Shown: positions 1 through 12,302, counted from the first letter of the stretch. The stretch: 64,000 nucleotides of DNA from Apoda limacodes (GCA_946406115.1 OX291545.1:3534001-3598000); one strand, 5' to 3'. The notes: generated from the letters alone by a model not told the origin. A program made the numbers and translations.

Positions 1-485
1 CACTTTTCTTGACACCGCTAAATAACATAGGTTCTATTTCTGGAGGTCGCTCGGCACGCGCTTGTGAATTGCATCCATACCGTTTGCACAAACTGAACAA
101 TAATTTGTTTGTACTGTCGCTAAAGTAGGGTAATGTACCGAGTTGATGGCTCAGGCGAAGGTTTGATACGGTAATAATTGACGCAAAAAAACTATGATTA
201 CGGCACTGCAGAGCTATATAGAGTTACCGCTAGGCTTTTTATTGATAATCGCAAATTACTTTTTACAATTGAATTACCTATCGTAACAGTAACTCTGCCA
301 TTTATATTAATCATATTTCAAGTAATCTAATTTTATTACTAAGACAGATTTCATTACCCTTCTGGGTTTTTGGTTAACTTATGGTTATGATTGCTAGTGT
401 TGCCGGAAACACGCGCGGCATTGTAAAAAATACCAAAAACGATTAATGTTGCGTTTCTCGCTATTGTTTATTGGCACTTTTAAGG
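1..485. other. AT-rich stretch with no recognisable gene
   Basis: No open frame, RNA gene or repeat could be recognised here. The stretch is AT-rich and ends at a small hairpin element. Confidence 0.5.
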
Positions 486-660
486 TTCTGGGATCTTATT
501 GGGAATAGTCTCGAGCTATTCGGACTCTGGAATGCGAGACAAAAATGTATGCAAGTATGTACATACACAGGTTTCGAGAGGTAAGTCAGGCTTCCATACA
601 TTTTTGTCTCGAATTCCAGGGTCCGAATAGCTCGAGACTGTTCCCAATAAGGTCCCTGGA
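486..660. repeat. Short inverted-repeat element (MITE-like hairpin)
   Basis: Two arms of about 66 bp (486-551 and 595-660) are inverted copies of each other with only a few mismatches, around a loop of about 43 bp. The arm core contains ctattcggactctgg-like sequence and a tctcgag site. The long minus frame across it is a by-product of the hairpin. The size and structure suggest a tiny non-autonomous DNA element; its superfamily is unknown. Confidence 0.7.
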
Positions 661-1937
661 CTGCACTAACTCTCTGTCTGTTTTTTCGTCCGTATGACAC
701 GGTTAACTATCGCGTAAACGGAATACGTTATCTACAATTGAATATATTAAGTAATTTTTTTTAAGGGAAATATGTAAGTATAAAAAAAGACGTATTGAGA
801 ACCTTCGCTTTTTTGAAGTCGGTTAAAAAACTTAAGTTATCTAAACGCGGATTTAGGTCGGTTTGTTTACGAAAGTGGCGACAGGCACAACCATTATCAG
901 TCTTCGGACCACAGATTATACAATACTATACTAGTACTTCGGACGGAATACCAACAGTGACAGGTGAATGCTACAAAGCGTTGTTAATTGTTAGCCGTCG
1001 CAACATTTGACATTTCTATTATCTCTCTACCCACCCTGGCCCTGGGATAAGTATATATCGTGATAGTATTTAAGGTTTTATGTATCCATTTTTCGAAATC
1101 AAATATTTGATAAATAGAACAGATGTTATATCTCTATCTTTCCTTTTAATTAATCTTTTAACGGCCTTTTTACCTTAGGTACCTCCCAACTGGAACAGTG
1201 TGTTGACTGCAACTTATTTTATAGCTTCAAATGCTAGTATAGCTCTACAATGGTTTTAATGGCAGAGCAGAGGGGTTAAGAAGGGTTAACAAGCAATGCT
1301 TAATGCTTTAAGATGTATATAACAATAATTTATCAGCTTTGAGTAAGATCTGAGAGTTCTTTATCATTGATATTAAAACGGTAGTACAACTTAATGCTTT
1401 CACCTTTGGAACACGCAGTTATGCAACCTAAAGCTATACAATGGATTCTAGAAAAGTAATTTTAACCCTATTGTAACAATTGGGGTTGCACTAAAAGGCT
1501 AATTAGGAATTGCTATAAAAGTGCTGAAGGAAGGCTAAAGCATTAATGAAGCTCGAAACGTCATTTTAAGGATAATCACTAATACTATATAAAAATCATA
1601 ATTCTATAATTCCACTAGATTTTATAAGTTTCTTGCAAATTATAGCTGAAATTAAGCAAATTTAGTAATAGAAATATGCCTATTATCAATTAAGTAGTAG
1701 GTTTTATGTAAAATCCTTAATATACTGAGGGCGCATTGAAATTGAGATATAAAACATCATAATATTTACGGTAAAGTGATAAGCGCAGTTAAATTATACT
1801 TAATAAAGTCAATAACAAAAATATATAGTATTCCATCATGACATTATTTTTACTGGAAACTAATATTGATGAAATGTTTAAAAGCCTACATAAATAAAAA
1901 ATATAATCAATATACAAACTCGTTACATATTTGCCTC
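661..1937. other. Intergenic DNA, no gene seen
   Basis: There is no convincing coding sequence. The piece around 800-830 (ttttttgaagtcggttaaaa) resembles a scrap seen again near 25815 and is common in lepidopteran repeats. The 71-codon plus frame at 795-1010 shows no recognisable domain. Confidence 0.4.
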
Positions 1938-2130
1938 AGTAGTAATGTTTTAAGTGATAACTACCACTACTGCTTTAAGGGGTTGTATCCGGACAAAAAC
2001 GCTTTAAGTGGTAAGTACTACTATTGTGTTTCAGTAATAATGATTTGAGCGTTAAATATCACTGCTGTATCTCAGTAATAACGCTTTAAGCGGTAAGCGC
2101 CTCTATTTTATATCTCTGTTATAACGCCAT
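1938..2130. repeat. Degenerate tandem repeat of about 45-55 bp
   Basis: Variants of a unit containing 'cagtaataa.gctttaag.ggtaag' followed by 'ctact.tgt' recur four or so times between 1938 and 2120 with clear divergence. They are probably the remains of a minisatellite. Confidence 0.45.
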
Positions 2131-2795
2131 TATAGCACTTTTGTTACTAAGTTTAACTCTGATATATCGCTATTATGTAAGCACTAAAGAAATTTGAGCT
2201 CTAAGGACGTGGTTATATCTGATATCTGAGCACGTGCTATAACTCTATTTCTTAACACTGATATGTCACTTAAGGTCATATAACGCTTATCTTAGTGCTA
2301 ATGTGCTAATTGGGCTATAACGGCTATGTACTGCTTTATACATAATATTTTAGACTTTGCTATCTTCTCAAGTTTACCTTTGAGACAATACATTATTTTA
2401 TGTGACACCGTGAAGCCTATACATATACATGCACATTTAATTGTGTTTATAACTGTTATAGTGGGAACCATAGTTTCAAGACAGGACGACAGTAGCATAA
2501 CGACAAGTCTCGCTATTATGGTTACTTTAGAATATGATGTAGGCTCGACGTGGAAGGTGTCCAAATAGCTTCCCATGATTAAAGTAACAGTTACACCACA
2601 CCGTGGGCCGACCACCTAGCGACATGTGTGTCCGCGTCCGGTGTCCACTGTCCATGACTGGCGAGGAGACGTGTCGTTACTCGGCGGGTAGTGTGGGAGC
2701 GGTGTCGGGTTCGAATCCCGCCGGTGTCGACTGCCCGTTGTCCAACTTTACCGTCGTCGTTACGGCTCTTAGGTTACGCTTCTTAAAACGGCATA

Positions 2796-2974
2796 GGTAA
2801 AAGACTCGTGTCTATTAAGAGTAGTACAATTTCTAGGTTAAAGACTCGTGTCTGTGAAGGGTAGTACATAGGTTAAAGACTCGTGTATGTAAAGGGTAGC
2901 ACAATTTCTAGGTTAAAGACTCGTGTCTGTTAAGGGTAGTAGACTCGTGTATGTTAAGGGTAGCACAATTTCTA
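2796..2974. repeat. Minisatellite, about 42-bp unit
   Basis: About five units read 'aggttaaagactcgtgt.tgt.aagggtagtacaattt' with small changes. One unit is shortened, so two 'agactcgtgt' motifs come close together near 2940. Spacers between copies are not unique, so this is a tandem array. Confidence 0.75.
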
Positions 2975-3082
2975 GAAGCTGTCGACTAGTGCCGACGTTG
3001 CTAAATTACGAAGGATAAGAATGAACTGACACGCATTCATCACTAAAATAAACGTATAAGTTGGTACGTCTTCGAGTTTTTG

Positions 3083-3225
3083 CGTAGTACCTACCTGCCT
3101 GCTTACTACGTAGTACGTACCTACCTACCTACCTACTACATACATAGTACCTTCCTACTACGAAGTACCTACCTACCTACCTACCTACCTACCTACCTAC
3201 TACGTATAGTACCTATCTACCTACT
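3083..3225. repeat. CTAC tetranucleotide microsatellite
   Basis: Runs of CTAC/TACC are interspersed with tacgtagtac-type blocks, giving an imperfect tetranucleotide array. Confidence 0.85.
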
Positions 3226-4159
3226 TGACAGTGGCAAATCGTTATGTACATGTTAATTGCGTTAGATTAATTTGTATTTATCTAATATCCCGAACGATTT
3301 GGATGAAATTTTGTAGTTAGATAGGGTTTTGCTTCTAAGTTTACCTATACTATATTAGATGTTTATTTTTTGAAAGAAGCTGTTTTTGAAATAAAAATTT
3401 TTTTAAACATAAATACCGAGCAAAGCCTGATCGCACAGGTACTTACCTACTAACAGAAAGCTGATACTCTACAAATTACTATCATTTCGTATAAGGACTT
3501 GATAATTTTAAGAAAAGATACTGAAACTGATATTATTTACCTGCGAAGAAACGAATTCCATATATTGCGTAACATAAATAGAATTTTTCCATATGTGCTG
3601 CTTGTACCTATAAAAATTCTAATTGTTTCTCTCTACAGACAAAATTAAAGATAAGTACCAGCTATTTTATAAACGGTTAAACCGGTTCTTTATAGGAGTA
3701 AGTTAACAATATATTATTGTAAAACAACTTATTTTTTTTTTCAAAAGAGTACCTACTGAGTTTCTTGCCGGACTCTTCTTGGCAGAAATCAACATTGTGA
3801 ACCATGTTTTCAAATAAAAGTATTTACTTACCTGATAGTTTCGATGTCCAAAATTGTTTTTCTTTAAAAAAAAACTATACTCGTGAATGAATATTTTTAA
3901 ACTTTTGACTTTTTCGACAAGGGTGCATACTTATATCTCGAGGGTACGCATTTACGCTGGCGAAAGCGCTCGGATCCAGATTTCTAATTGAGAACTACGA
4001 GTAGCTGACCCGGCAGTCGTTGATCAGCCCTTGAAGTTGATGTGCTGCAGCGCCTGATTTTAGCTTCACCTACCGGGTCCAATTAAGAATATAAACCCCT
4101 CTAGTTACCCAAGAACTAAAACACAGGAGGAGTTCGCTGTGCTGTAAACAGCGACTTAA
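3226..4159. other. Non-coding stretch before LINE 3' end
   Basis: AT-rich DNA with no gene seen. The part at about 3960-4135 is more GC-rich and looks like a dispersed repeat next to the LINE that ends at 4160, but it could not be assigned. Confidence 0.35.
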
Positions 4160-7100
4160 TAATAATATAATAATAATAATATATACTTTATTGCGCATAT
4201 AGAAAACAAAACAATTAAACAATAAAAGTAATAACAAATTGGCGGTCTTATCGCTAATGAGCGATCTCTTCCAGACAACCTTTGGGTAGAGGAGACTTTA
4301 TAAAATTATTGAGTAGAATGTGCTAACTGAAACTTTACAATATAAGTATACATTTATAGCAATAGCTAAATTTATATACATATGAATAATAAATAATACT
4401 AATACGTACAAAAAATAAATATACATATATATATATCAAATACATAACAAAAAATAAAAATAAATACACAAACTACATACATCTTAAATAATATAGATGA
4501 ATAAACAGTGTTGATGAGACAGCTTAAATTTTTAAGTAATGTGTGATTACGAGATTTTTAAATATTCTTAAAGTTTGTGCTTTTTTGACATCAAAGGGTA
4601 TTCCATAGCCTTATGGCTGTGACAGTGAATGAGTCATTATATGCTTGCGAATAATGTGTTGGGGTTTTCAGCATCATGTTTGTAGTGGCGCGATGAGCTG
4701 TAGACCCTATAAAATTGAAACGCTCTTTCAAGTATAACGGAGTAGACGGATTGAACAGTACGTTGTAAAGAAGAAACAGAAAATGAGTATTCCGGCGAAG
4801 GCGAATTGGGAGCCACTTGAGTTTTAATCGAAATTCGGATATATGATCATACTTACGTAAACCAAATATGTATCTAATACATAGGTTCTGGAGTCGCTCA
4901 AGCTTATTTAATTGCTCCTCAGTAAGGTCAAGATAGCTAGCATCCGCATAATCAAGGACAGGTAGCAGTAGTGATTTAGCCAGTGCAATTTTAGTGGCAA
5001 TGGGCAAGAAGTTACGCAATCTGCTAATGGATTTAGCAGTAGCAAATATTTTTCTGCTAACTTCTTTTAATTGTGGTTCCCACGAAAATGTCTGGTCTAT
5101 GATGATGCCCAAGTTTTTTACAGCCTCGCTATATGGAATGACTGTTCCATTAATACTCACTTTAGGAAGATTTTGTAAATTAATCTTAGATATCATTCTT
5201 GAAGTACCCACAATGATAAGTTGCGTTTTATTTGGATTTACGTTTAGACCGTAAGAGGTACTCCAATCCATAATGCGAGCAAGATCGTTATTTATAATCG
5301 CAACTGCACTTCTTAGTTCACTAACTGGAGCCTGAGTATATATTTGAAGATCGTCTGCATATAGATGGTAGAGAGAAGATAAATTAGATGTTATATTATT
5401 AATGAAAATAGCAAAGAGAAGTGGAGACAACACGCCACCTTGCGGGACACCAGCATTGGTGTAGCACCAAGTGGAGAAGGAATCATCAACCTTGATCCGC
5501 TGCCGGCGCCCACGCAAGTAACTTTGAAACCAGTCGATTGCTGTTGGAGATATGTTAAGAGAACTTAAAAGTGAAAGTAGTATATCAAAGTCAACAGTGT
5601 TAAAGGCGTTGCTAAAATCTAATAGTGTTAGCACTGTGACTTTTCTGTTTTCTATACCGAGACGAATGTCATCAGAGATTTTGACAAGTGCAGTAACCGT
5701 ACTATGTCCAGGACGAAAACCAGATTGAAGGGGATTTAGTAAGTTATTTTTAGTGAGGAAATGACACAGCTGTTCATGAACAAGACGTTCAAGAACTTTA
5801 GAAAGGAATGGTAAGATGGATATGGGACGATAATCGGAATAACAGACAGGATTTGCTTTTTTCGGCAAGGGAATAATTAATGAATCTTTCCAGGAACCTG
5901 GAAATTCGCCAGAGGCAATAGAGTGATTAAGGATATTTGTGATGATAGGAATAATAATGTCAAGGATAGGAAGGATCATGTTACGGCTAATGCAATCACT
6001 CCCCACAGCGTTAGAAGATATAGCGATAATGCTCTTCTTAACATCACAATCAGAAAATCGACTTAGTAAAAACGGAGGAAAGTCAGGAGTTGGTTTTAAG
6101 GAAAGTGAGTTCAGCGTATTTATTTTTTTATTGCCTTCAATAGCAACATTGGAAGAAAAGTGTTGATTAAGAAGATTGACATCAATATCATGTGAAAGGG
6201 GAATACTATTAGTCTTACCAACTCCTAATGACTTAAGAAATTTCCAGATTTTTGCTGGATCACCGTTTTCAACGGATTTATGGATATAGCGTCGTTGTGC
6301 ATCTCTACACATTCTATTGCAGCGATTTCTCAGGAGTTTATACTTAGCAAGGTTGCTTTCACAAGGGTTGGTTTTAAATTTAACTTTAGCACGATTTCTT
6401 TTAACCATCATCTGTTTGATTTCATCGGTAAGCCACTGTGCGGGTAGATGTTTTTTTTTAATCATTCGAATTGGGGCATGGGTGTCATAAAGGTCAGTAA
6501 TGACTTTGTTAAATAATAAAATTTTCTCATCAACTGAAGATGCTTTGATAACAGCGTCCCAATTTAACTTACTAGCGTCATCGCACAGACGGTTCACATC
6601 CATTCCACTAAAATTGCGTTGCTGAAGTATTCTTGACTTAGCTTTAGGAGGACGTAATTTGTAGGATAGATAAATCAAATCGTGGTAAGAAAAGGCATCA
6701 GCAGCGCACTGACCATGTTTGTACACATGTGTAGGGGAGGAAACTATAATTAAATCTAAAAGGGAGGGTGTACAATTAGGAAAGAAATGTGTAGCTTTAA
6801 GGGGTAATATTTGTAGGTTGCATCCCTCTACAATACTGTTGAGCAGATGAGAACGTCTATCTTTTTTTAACAAACAAGTGTTAAAGTCACCCATAACAAT
6901 TGTGTGGTCGTAGAGGGGTGTTAAATTTTCTAAAAGGCTTTCAAAAGAAGTAAAGTAATTAATATGTAAATTGGGACTATAGAAAACTCCAAGAAGAATT
7001 TTGCAGCTTGCAAGTTTTACCTCAATAAAAATATGTTCAGAGGTATTAGAGGAAATTTGATCAGAAATGTTAATAATAGAGAAGGAAAAGTTAGACCTAA

Positions 7101-7560
7101 GATATATAGCCACACCACCACCACCTCTATCTTTACGGTCGTTTCGAACTAACTGAAAGCCTGGCAATGAAAAAGATGTAGAAGGTAAGCAAGGTTTTAA
7201 CCAAGACTCCGAAACAAGGACGGCGTGAATGTTTTTGTTAGTAAAAGATGCTAGCATATCGGAGTAATGAGCTGGAATACTCTGTGCATTTATATGTACG
7301 ATATTGAAATGTTTCAGTGAGTCTGAAAAAGTGGATGTTAAAGTAGCGCTGAGAGAAGGAGAAGCATTAAAAGAACTGTCGTCACTGTTCAATCCATCTG
7401 AAGAACAAGGGAAAGAATTATTACTGTGGCTGTCACTATTCATATATTACAATAAAATATTTATTTATATATACGTATAATATAATATAAAGACTATTAA
7501 TATGTTTGATATACAATAAAATAGAAATATATAAGTATATGTGCTCTACCTGCCAGCAGT
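4160..7560 (-). mobile_element. CR1/jockey-group non-LTR retrotransposon, near full-length coding part
   Basis: One long ORF carries an endonuclease followed by a reverse transcriptase. A 3' UTR (4160-4590) ends on the minus strand in a TAATAA-type tail after a 'caataaagtatat' stretch. The last 130 bp of the 3' UTR match a plus-strand fragment at about 41205-41330 (sharing 'gatcgcttattagcgataag' or its complement), so the family is present more than once. No first ORF (gag-like) is visible upstream of 7443, and the 5' limit is uncertain. The GC-rich block at 7870-8000 might be the 5' UTR. Clade is assigned by resemblance only. Confidence 0.85.
4591..7443 (-). CDS. LINE ORF2: endonuclease and reverse transcriptase
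   Basis: The 950-codon frame encodes the protein that nicks target DNA and copies the element RNA into it. The N-terminal part is an exonuclease-endonuclease-phosphatase fold: INAQS (about residues 51-55), SESWL (78-82), MGDFN (184-188) and YHDLI (253-257). The reverse transcriptase follows: IPLPKK (524-529), SDYRPISIL (536-544), LDFSNAF with the first catalytic Asp (608-614), GVPQGGVLSP (665-674) and LYADDLQIY with the catalytic pair (694-702). The frame stops at WNTL, where relatives continue. The next codons in a shifted frame (FDVKKAQTLRIF) look like the missing last 25 or so residues, so a 1-2 base deletion near 4590 probably truncates the protein. The start at 7443 is the first Met of the open frame. 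Confidence 0.88.
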   Translation of the reverse strand: MNSDSHSNNSFPCSSDGLNSDDSSFNASPSLSATLTSTFSDSLKHFNIVHINAQSIPAHYSDMLASFTNKNIHAVLVSESWLKPCLPSTSFSLPGFQLVRNDRKDRGGGGVAIYLRSNFSFSIINISDQISSNTSEHIFIEVKLASCKILLGVFYSPNLHINYFTSFESLLENLTPLYDHTIVMGDFNTCLLKKDRRSHLLNSIVEGCNLQILPLKATHFFPNCTPSLLDLIIVSSPTHVYKHGQCAADAFSYHDLIYLSYKLRPPKAKSRILQQRNFSGMDVNRLCDDASKLNWDAVIKASSVDEKILLFNKVITDLYDTHAPIRMIKKKHLPAQWLTDEIKQMMVKRNRAKVKFKTNPCESNLAKYKLLRNRCNRMCRDAQRRYIHKSVENGDPAKIWKFLKSLGVGKTNSIPLSHDIDVNLLNQHFSSNVAIEGNKKINTLNSLSLKPTPDFPPFLLSRFSDCDVKKSIIAISSNAVGSDCISRNMILPILDIIIPIITNILNHSIASGEFPGSWKDSLIIPLPKKANPVCYSDYRPISILPFLSKVLERLVHEQLCHFLTKNNLLNPLQSGFRPGHSTVTALVKISDDIRLGIENRKVTVLTLLDFSNAFNTVDFDILLSLLSSLNISPTAIDWFQSYLRGRRQRIKVDDSFSTWCYTNAGVPQGGVLSPLLFAIFINNITSNLSSLYHLYADDLQIYTQAPVSELRSAVAIINNDLARIMDWSTSYGLNVNPNKTQLIIVGTSRMISKINLQNLPKVSINGTVIPYSEAVKNLGIIIDQTFSWEPQLKEVSRKIFATAKSISRLRNFLPIATKIALAKSLLLPVLDYADASYLDLTEEQLNKLERLQNLCIRYIFGLRKYDHISEFRLKLKWLPIRLRRNTHFLFLLYNVLFNPSTPLYLKERFNFIGSTAHRATTNMMLKTPTHYSQAYNDSFTVTAIRLWNTL

Positions 7561-8372
7561 CTGGTTTAGAAAAAATACAAATTACATACAATCGAAAACA
7601 TAAACAACAAAAAAAAAAGTATTACTGAAACAAAAAAAAAAAAGAATTATTTAGGTATATGTTACACGGAAAATTACAGCTACATTCTGGTAAAATAAAT
7701 ACAATAGTTATTATCATTACTTGTTTAACGCGACTTGTTGTAGACCTAGTCAAATTTATGCAGGGCGCAAGGACTTTTTTAAAAAGAATTAAAAATTAAT
7801 ATAAAATTTATTTACTCTACAATAGAGCGTGTTTCTTACATGGAATCTACAATAGAACTGTCTTAAAACTAAGAGCTCGAGAGGAGCCCGGCGAACGCCG
7901 TGCGTGTGGTCGTCTGAGCGTTAGTCAAAACAATCCGGCGCCCACGCGCTTTCGTGGAGGTTTAGTTTTGCTGACTGGGTATTTCTACGAACCTGACCGT
8001 AGGACCAGCAAGCGTAACTACCTACTATTTAGTATTTTAAATAGGTAAACAAGCGTCTCATCTTTATCCTTAGCTACCTACTGAAGTTCAACTTACCTAA
8101 TTAAAGACTGTGCGTAATTTCGTCCTATCGTATAGAGATTTATTTTTATTTGTCATAGAAGAAATAGGAATTACTTATTATTCTTATCAGAAGGTCCCAC
8201 TAATCACAAAAGTAGAACACAAAAAATGACGTAACCATATCATAAGCATAACAACAAACAAACACATAAGTTAACTGTAGAGCAACACCCGCGCTGTGGG
8301 CGACCGCGACCTGGGTAACAGCACCATAAATAAAATGTACAATAACACGCGACACGATACTGCCCGCCCCCT
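7561..8372. other. Non-coding stretch upstream of LINE
   Basis: AT-rich DNA with A-runs near 7605-7645 and a GC-rich patch at 7870-8000 (cccggcgaacgccg and nearby) that may be LINE 5' UTR. No gene was recognised. Confidence 0.3.
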
Positions 8373-9380
8373 CAGGGTTGCGTTCAAAAACGAGTAACTT
8401 TAGTAAAAAATGACGTCATCGGGTTCCTAACTCTACCCTATAGTTTTTGAACGGCTAACCGAGTTACATCTGTCAAGTTTTAATCAATGAATCCACTTTT
8501 AGGAATTTCGCCCTTGTAGGGGCATTTTTTTTATTTGAAATACCTTTGTAAGGCCTACGGAACACTAATATGTATAATCAAAACAAAAGAATTCACCAAG
8601 TTCCCACCTAGTTTATGAAAACTTAATTCAAAAAAGCAAGAAGGAAACTATTAGTATGTTTTCACTCAAAGTCAAAAAAATAGCCTAAAACTTTATTTGA
8701 AATAAATATAAAAAAATAAAGTTTTTATAAACTAGGTGGGAACTTGGTGAATTCTTTTGTTTTGATTATACATATATTTTAATAAAACTTACCATTATTA
8801 TTAAGTATATTATAATACTATTTATTTATCAGTATGTTAATGTGTGTGTGTGTGCCTTTTTGTAGTTGTTACGTTGTGTTTGCATTCTAAACACTTGAAT
8901 CGCGGTTTATTTTATTGTTAGATTTGATGTTGACAAAAAATAAAATGAAAATAGGAGTATTTCTAAACAGCTAAAATTTACGGCTAAAATCAATATTTTA
9001 AAACTATTTTAAGGCATTTAGGGTTATGCACTAAAGATTCTAAGAAAAAACTGAACCCTAGTAGTGGTGTGGAAATACTTAAAAATCTTTTATTACTTAA
9101 AAAAACTCCAAATACAAAAGTCATAGAAAAATACTTAAATACAAAAACACACAACAAAATAATTTACTAATTTTCATAAAACGGAAACATTGCTTTGACC
9201 ATTTTAATCAAATATGGCCGCCTACTCCGACGAACCCGCGTCGAGTACGGTTCACTTGAGCCAACCCTAAGGTAACAACTCTACGCGTTTTTGAACGGAT
9301 TAGGGTTGGAACTCAGTTAGTTTATGAACGGTTCGAGTCATAACTCTACTCGACTCAGTCGGTTTTTGAACGGCCCCCAG
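8373..9380. mobile_element. Non-autonomous DNA element with inverted repeats, possibly hAT-like
   Basis: The left end reads cagggttgcgttcaaaaac. The right end read in reverse is ctgggggccgttcaaaaac, a related terminal inverted repeat. 'gtttttgaacgg' motifs recur inside both ends (8439, 9291, 9334, 9364). A perfect internal inverted repeat of about 55 bp pairs 8570-8626 with 8715-8772. The block at 49922-50245 matches the left end, including its CAGGGTTGC start, which supports the boundary. No transposase is seen. The CAGGG-type end suggests hAT, but no 8-bp target duplication could be read. Confidence 0.6.
8411..8418. promoter_or_regulatory. Consensus CRE palindrome inside the DNA element
   Basis: TGACGTCA, the full CREB/ATF site, lies 38 bp inside the left end of the element. 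It is kept at the same place in the second copy (49961-49968). Any function is inferred. Confidence 0.3.
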
Positions 9381-11419
9381 AGCGTGTCAACGCGACACGA
9401 CACTGGACGGACAGTGATAAGGCCTTGTAATCTTAATTTATCATATCAATGATATTCGAAACTTGACTCAATAAATAATGATAATAAAAAAGATTTATTA
9501 ATCATATCGATAGTGCACCTGCTCCCTCGCCGTGACTTTATCATATTTACAAAACCCAAGCCCATCTGGTTTTAGATACTCTTACACAGTTGCCAGCTTC
9601 TAAATATGCGAATGCCCGCGAAAGTTGTGTGCGGTACACCAGAGGTCCCGTCAAATGGTACAGCACGGCTAAACTTTTGAAGAGACATTCTAATAAAGGC
9701 CAAGTTACTAATTAAAATACTTAAACTAAGATCAAGATGATTAATTCATGAGACTGAAAATAAGCATTCACCAATTAAGTGGTTCCAGAGTAGGGAAATA
9801 CTAATTATTATGTTATTATTTTTTAATTCAGCTTTTCATTAGTTTATTTTAAATTTATAAAACTGTATTTTGTCATTCTTTTAAGTCGTAACGAAGCATC
9901 TCATTGACTCAATTTACGTAGAAGTGTAGCAGGAAGGACTAAGTAACTTACACGCTAATTTTTTAAAGAGAGGAACATATTTACCAATCCACATATTATT
10001 ATCCACAGTAAATTAATTTTTCGGCAGGTGTTACCGCATGCCACTATTCTTACGTGGCAAAAAGACAACGACACGGTTCATTTCAATGTATATATGTAAA
10101 TAGTGCCATCTTCTGTGTGGTACCTTAAACGTTTTTATTTTTAGGGGTCATAAATATACGTCAGTCTAACTTAATTGTATCAGAACTCATATTTTGCAAA
10201 TACAGAATTATGCCACCCGATGGTAGCTGCCGGACAGAAACCACATACAAACTTATATTTTTTATGCCGGCTCATCAAAAATGGGAGATAATAATGGAGA
10301 CTTCCCCAAGAATATCACACTCATGATCGAATTCATCACAGGCGAAGCTGCGGGTAAAAACTATTATATATTTAAAATGTAAAACTAAACCTCACTTCTT
10401 ATTAAATTTCTCGCCTTTTTATACTTTGACATCTGGGTTCTAATTGTTTCAGCCACGTCCCGCATATTTGCCAATGTTCCGCCAATCCGGGCACGAAGGT
10501 TGGCAACTCCACTCTAAACACTTGTACTCGTATAACCGGATAAGTTAAGATGTAATCATAATATAATAGGAGTAAAGAAACTATTGTTATTGCTTATTCT
10601 GTAATATGTTTTACGTGAGTGGATAGCCGGCTTTAATCTTTGATTTTCAAGGCAAGCCTTAGACGGACCTCTGATCACTACTGTATGGAATGGGGAAAAT
10701 TACTAGCTTCTGCCTGCGGTTCCACCCGCCCTAAATTCAGTTATCGGTGTAGGATTTCAACGGCAACTCCTCAATTATAGAAAAAAAGCGACTCACGCTT
10801 TGACGTTTTCAAGCAGCCTATGTCCTTCCCCAGGGTTCAAACTATCTTCATGCCAAATTTTATGTTAAGCGGTATAGTGGTTTAAGCGTAAAGAGACAAC
10901 AGTATGGATTAGGTGAAGCTAGTTGGGTACAATGTTTCAAAAACATGTGTTTACATGATACCGTGAAATAATTTAAAACTAAAATTATAGATAACAACAA
11001 TATTCAACAATATTTCTATTTCCAGAGTTACTAGTTAGCTCGTGGGTTACCAATGTGCAATATAACATTGGTCCTTCTTACACAAATAATACTCGTCGTC
11101 AGACCAACTTTATAAGACACAGTAAGTATAAGAGACCCGGTAAGATCAATTCGTGGAGGTCTCACACACAGCGTCATCAGGTCCCAAATTAAGCAAGGCT
11201 CCTACAATAGACCAGAGATAGCAGAAAAATAATACAAATACTTATATACACTTACCCAACTAGAAGGTACATAATATAGCTCAATGGTATACCACGAGCT
11301 ATATAATGTAGACAGGGTACTGCCGAGCCGCCGCCGCCGGTCTCATACAATTGTGGTGTATGGACCGCACGTACTCAGTCACTGGCTGTCTGTGGTTATA
11401 CTTATTTGTGTATCTACTT
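9381..11419. other. Non-coding DNA with a dispersed repeat at about 10680-10920
   Basis: No gene seen. From about 10680 the sequence 'gcctgcggttccacccgcc ... caagcagcctatgtcctt ... aaattttatgttaagcggt' is a diverged copy of a common lepidopteran repeat, whose 3' half is also seen at about 29785-29900 and 30612-30690. Confidence 0.4.
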
Positions 11420-11545
11420 GCATATAAATGCCATGTTGGTTATCAACAACATACATTGTTATGCAAACAATAGTACTGGAGATGTATATATACACACGGA
11501 TCGTGCAAACATCCCTGGTGTCAAAAGTCTCTGACTGGGGACAGA
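11420..11545 (+). pseudogene. LINE family A reverse transcriptase scrap
   Basis: The translation around 11434-11500 reads ML.INNIHCYANNSTGDV, which matches the catalytic region seen at 45400-45450 (HCYSDDSTG). The catalytic Asp pair is Asn-Asn here, so this scrap cannot be active. Confidence 0.6.
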
Positions 11546-11547
11546 AA

Positions 11548-11645
11548 ACGATCTTTTTATATGTTGTTCGGTCCCCTGAGAGTAGTTTATACCCAAGTTT
11601 GCAACCCTGAAAACCCTGTGCTATTCGCTTAAGGAAGCGTAAAAC
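11548..11645 (+). repeat. Dispersed repeat, copy 1
   Basis: The run from 'tttttatatgttgttcggtcccc' to 'gaaaaccctgtgctattcgc' matches the complement of 15038-15130 with moderate divergence. The family is unknown. Confidence 0.6.
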
Positions 11646-12302
11646 GGTATCTTTGTTCCATACTTCTGTAAAGCAAACTAAATTTGCTATCAGTTTAGCC
11701 TGATTCGTGTGTGTGAATGGACCTAGCATTCATTGCGGAGTTACAGCTAGTCAAAGATGCCAATGCTTTTTTCCAAAAAGGGAAAAAATATTGGCATGGC
11801 CATTTATCACGAAATGTACCAGCTGAATTAATGGTCGCATAGAAAACCCACCGCAAAAGCTGCATAATATAATTCGTGGAGGAACTACCAGGTGTAAAAA
11901 TGGTAAGGGGTTGACAAAAAGCCGTGAAACTGTGGGGGTTGGGCCACCAGCAATCAAGGTGTTATGTCCGTCACAATGTGCGCAGAGCCCACTCATCATA
12001 CCCTGTTTAGAATGGAGGCTTACAAATTTAAAAAAGGGAGCTTAGGTGCACTTGCAGAAAAGCAGGGCTCAAGTCCTCTATCATATGCTTCTGCCGCGAA
12101 ATTGCAATATCGTCACCCCTATCGTCCTGGAAAAGGAGGAAAAGGATATGGACGACCCACCTCACGCTCCTGAAAAACTTGGTCCCTCTTCACCCCAATG
12201 ATGCTGATTGGGTGAGATCCAGCTTTCCCAAAAGGCTGACAGTCTAACTGTGTTTTTGCTTGACCGTGTAAATATTTAATAGATTTCTTTTTTTTTTTTT
12301 TT

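Noticed and set aside
2690..2735. tRNA-like B box (gggttcgaatcccgccgg)
   Set aside because: The T-arm-like hairpin is good, but no A box, anticodon arm or acceptor stem fits upstream at tRNA spacing. It could be a SINE head remnant, not a gene.
2796..2974. CRISPR-like array of repeats
   Set aside because: The 'spacers' are copies of each other, units vary in length, and the setting is a eukaryotic nuclear genome. It is a minisatellite.
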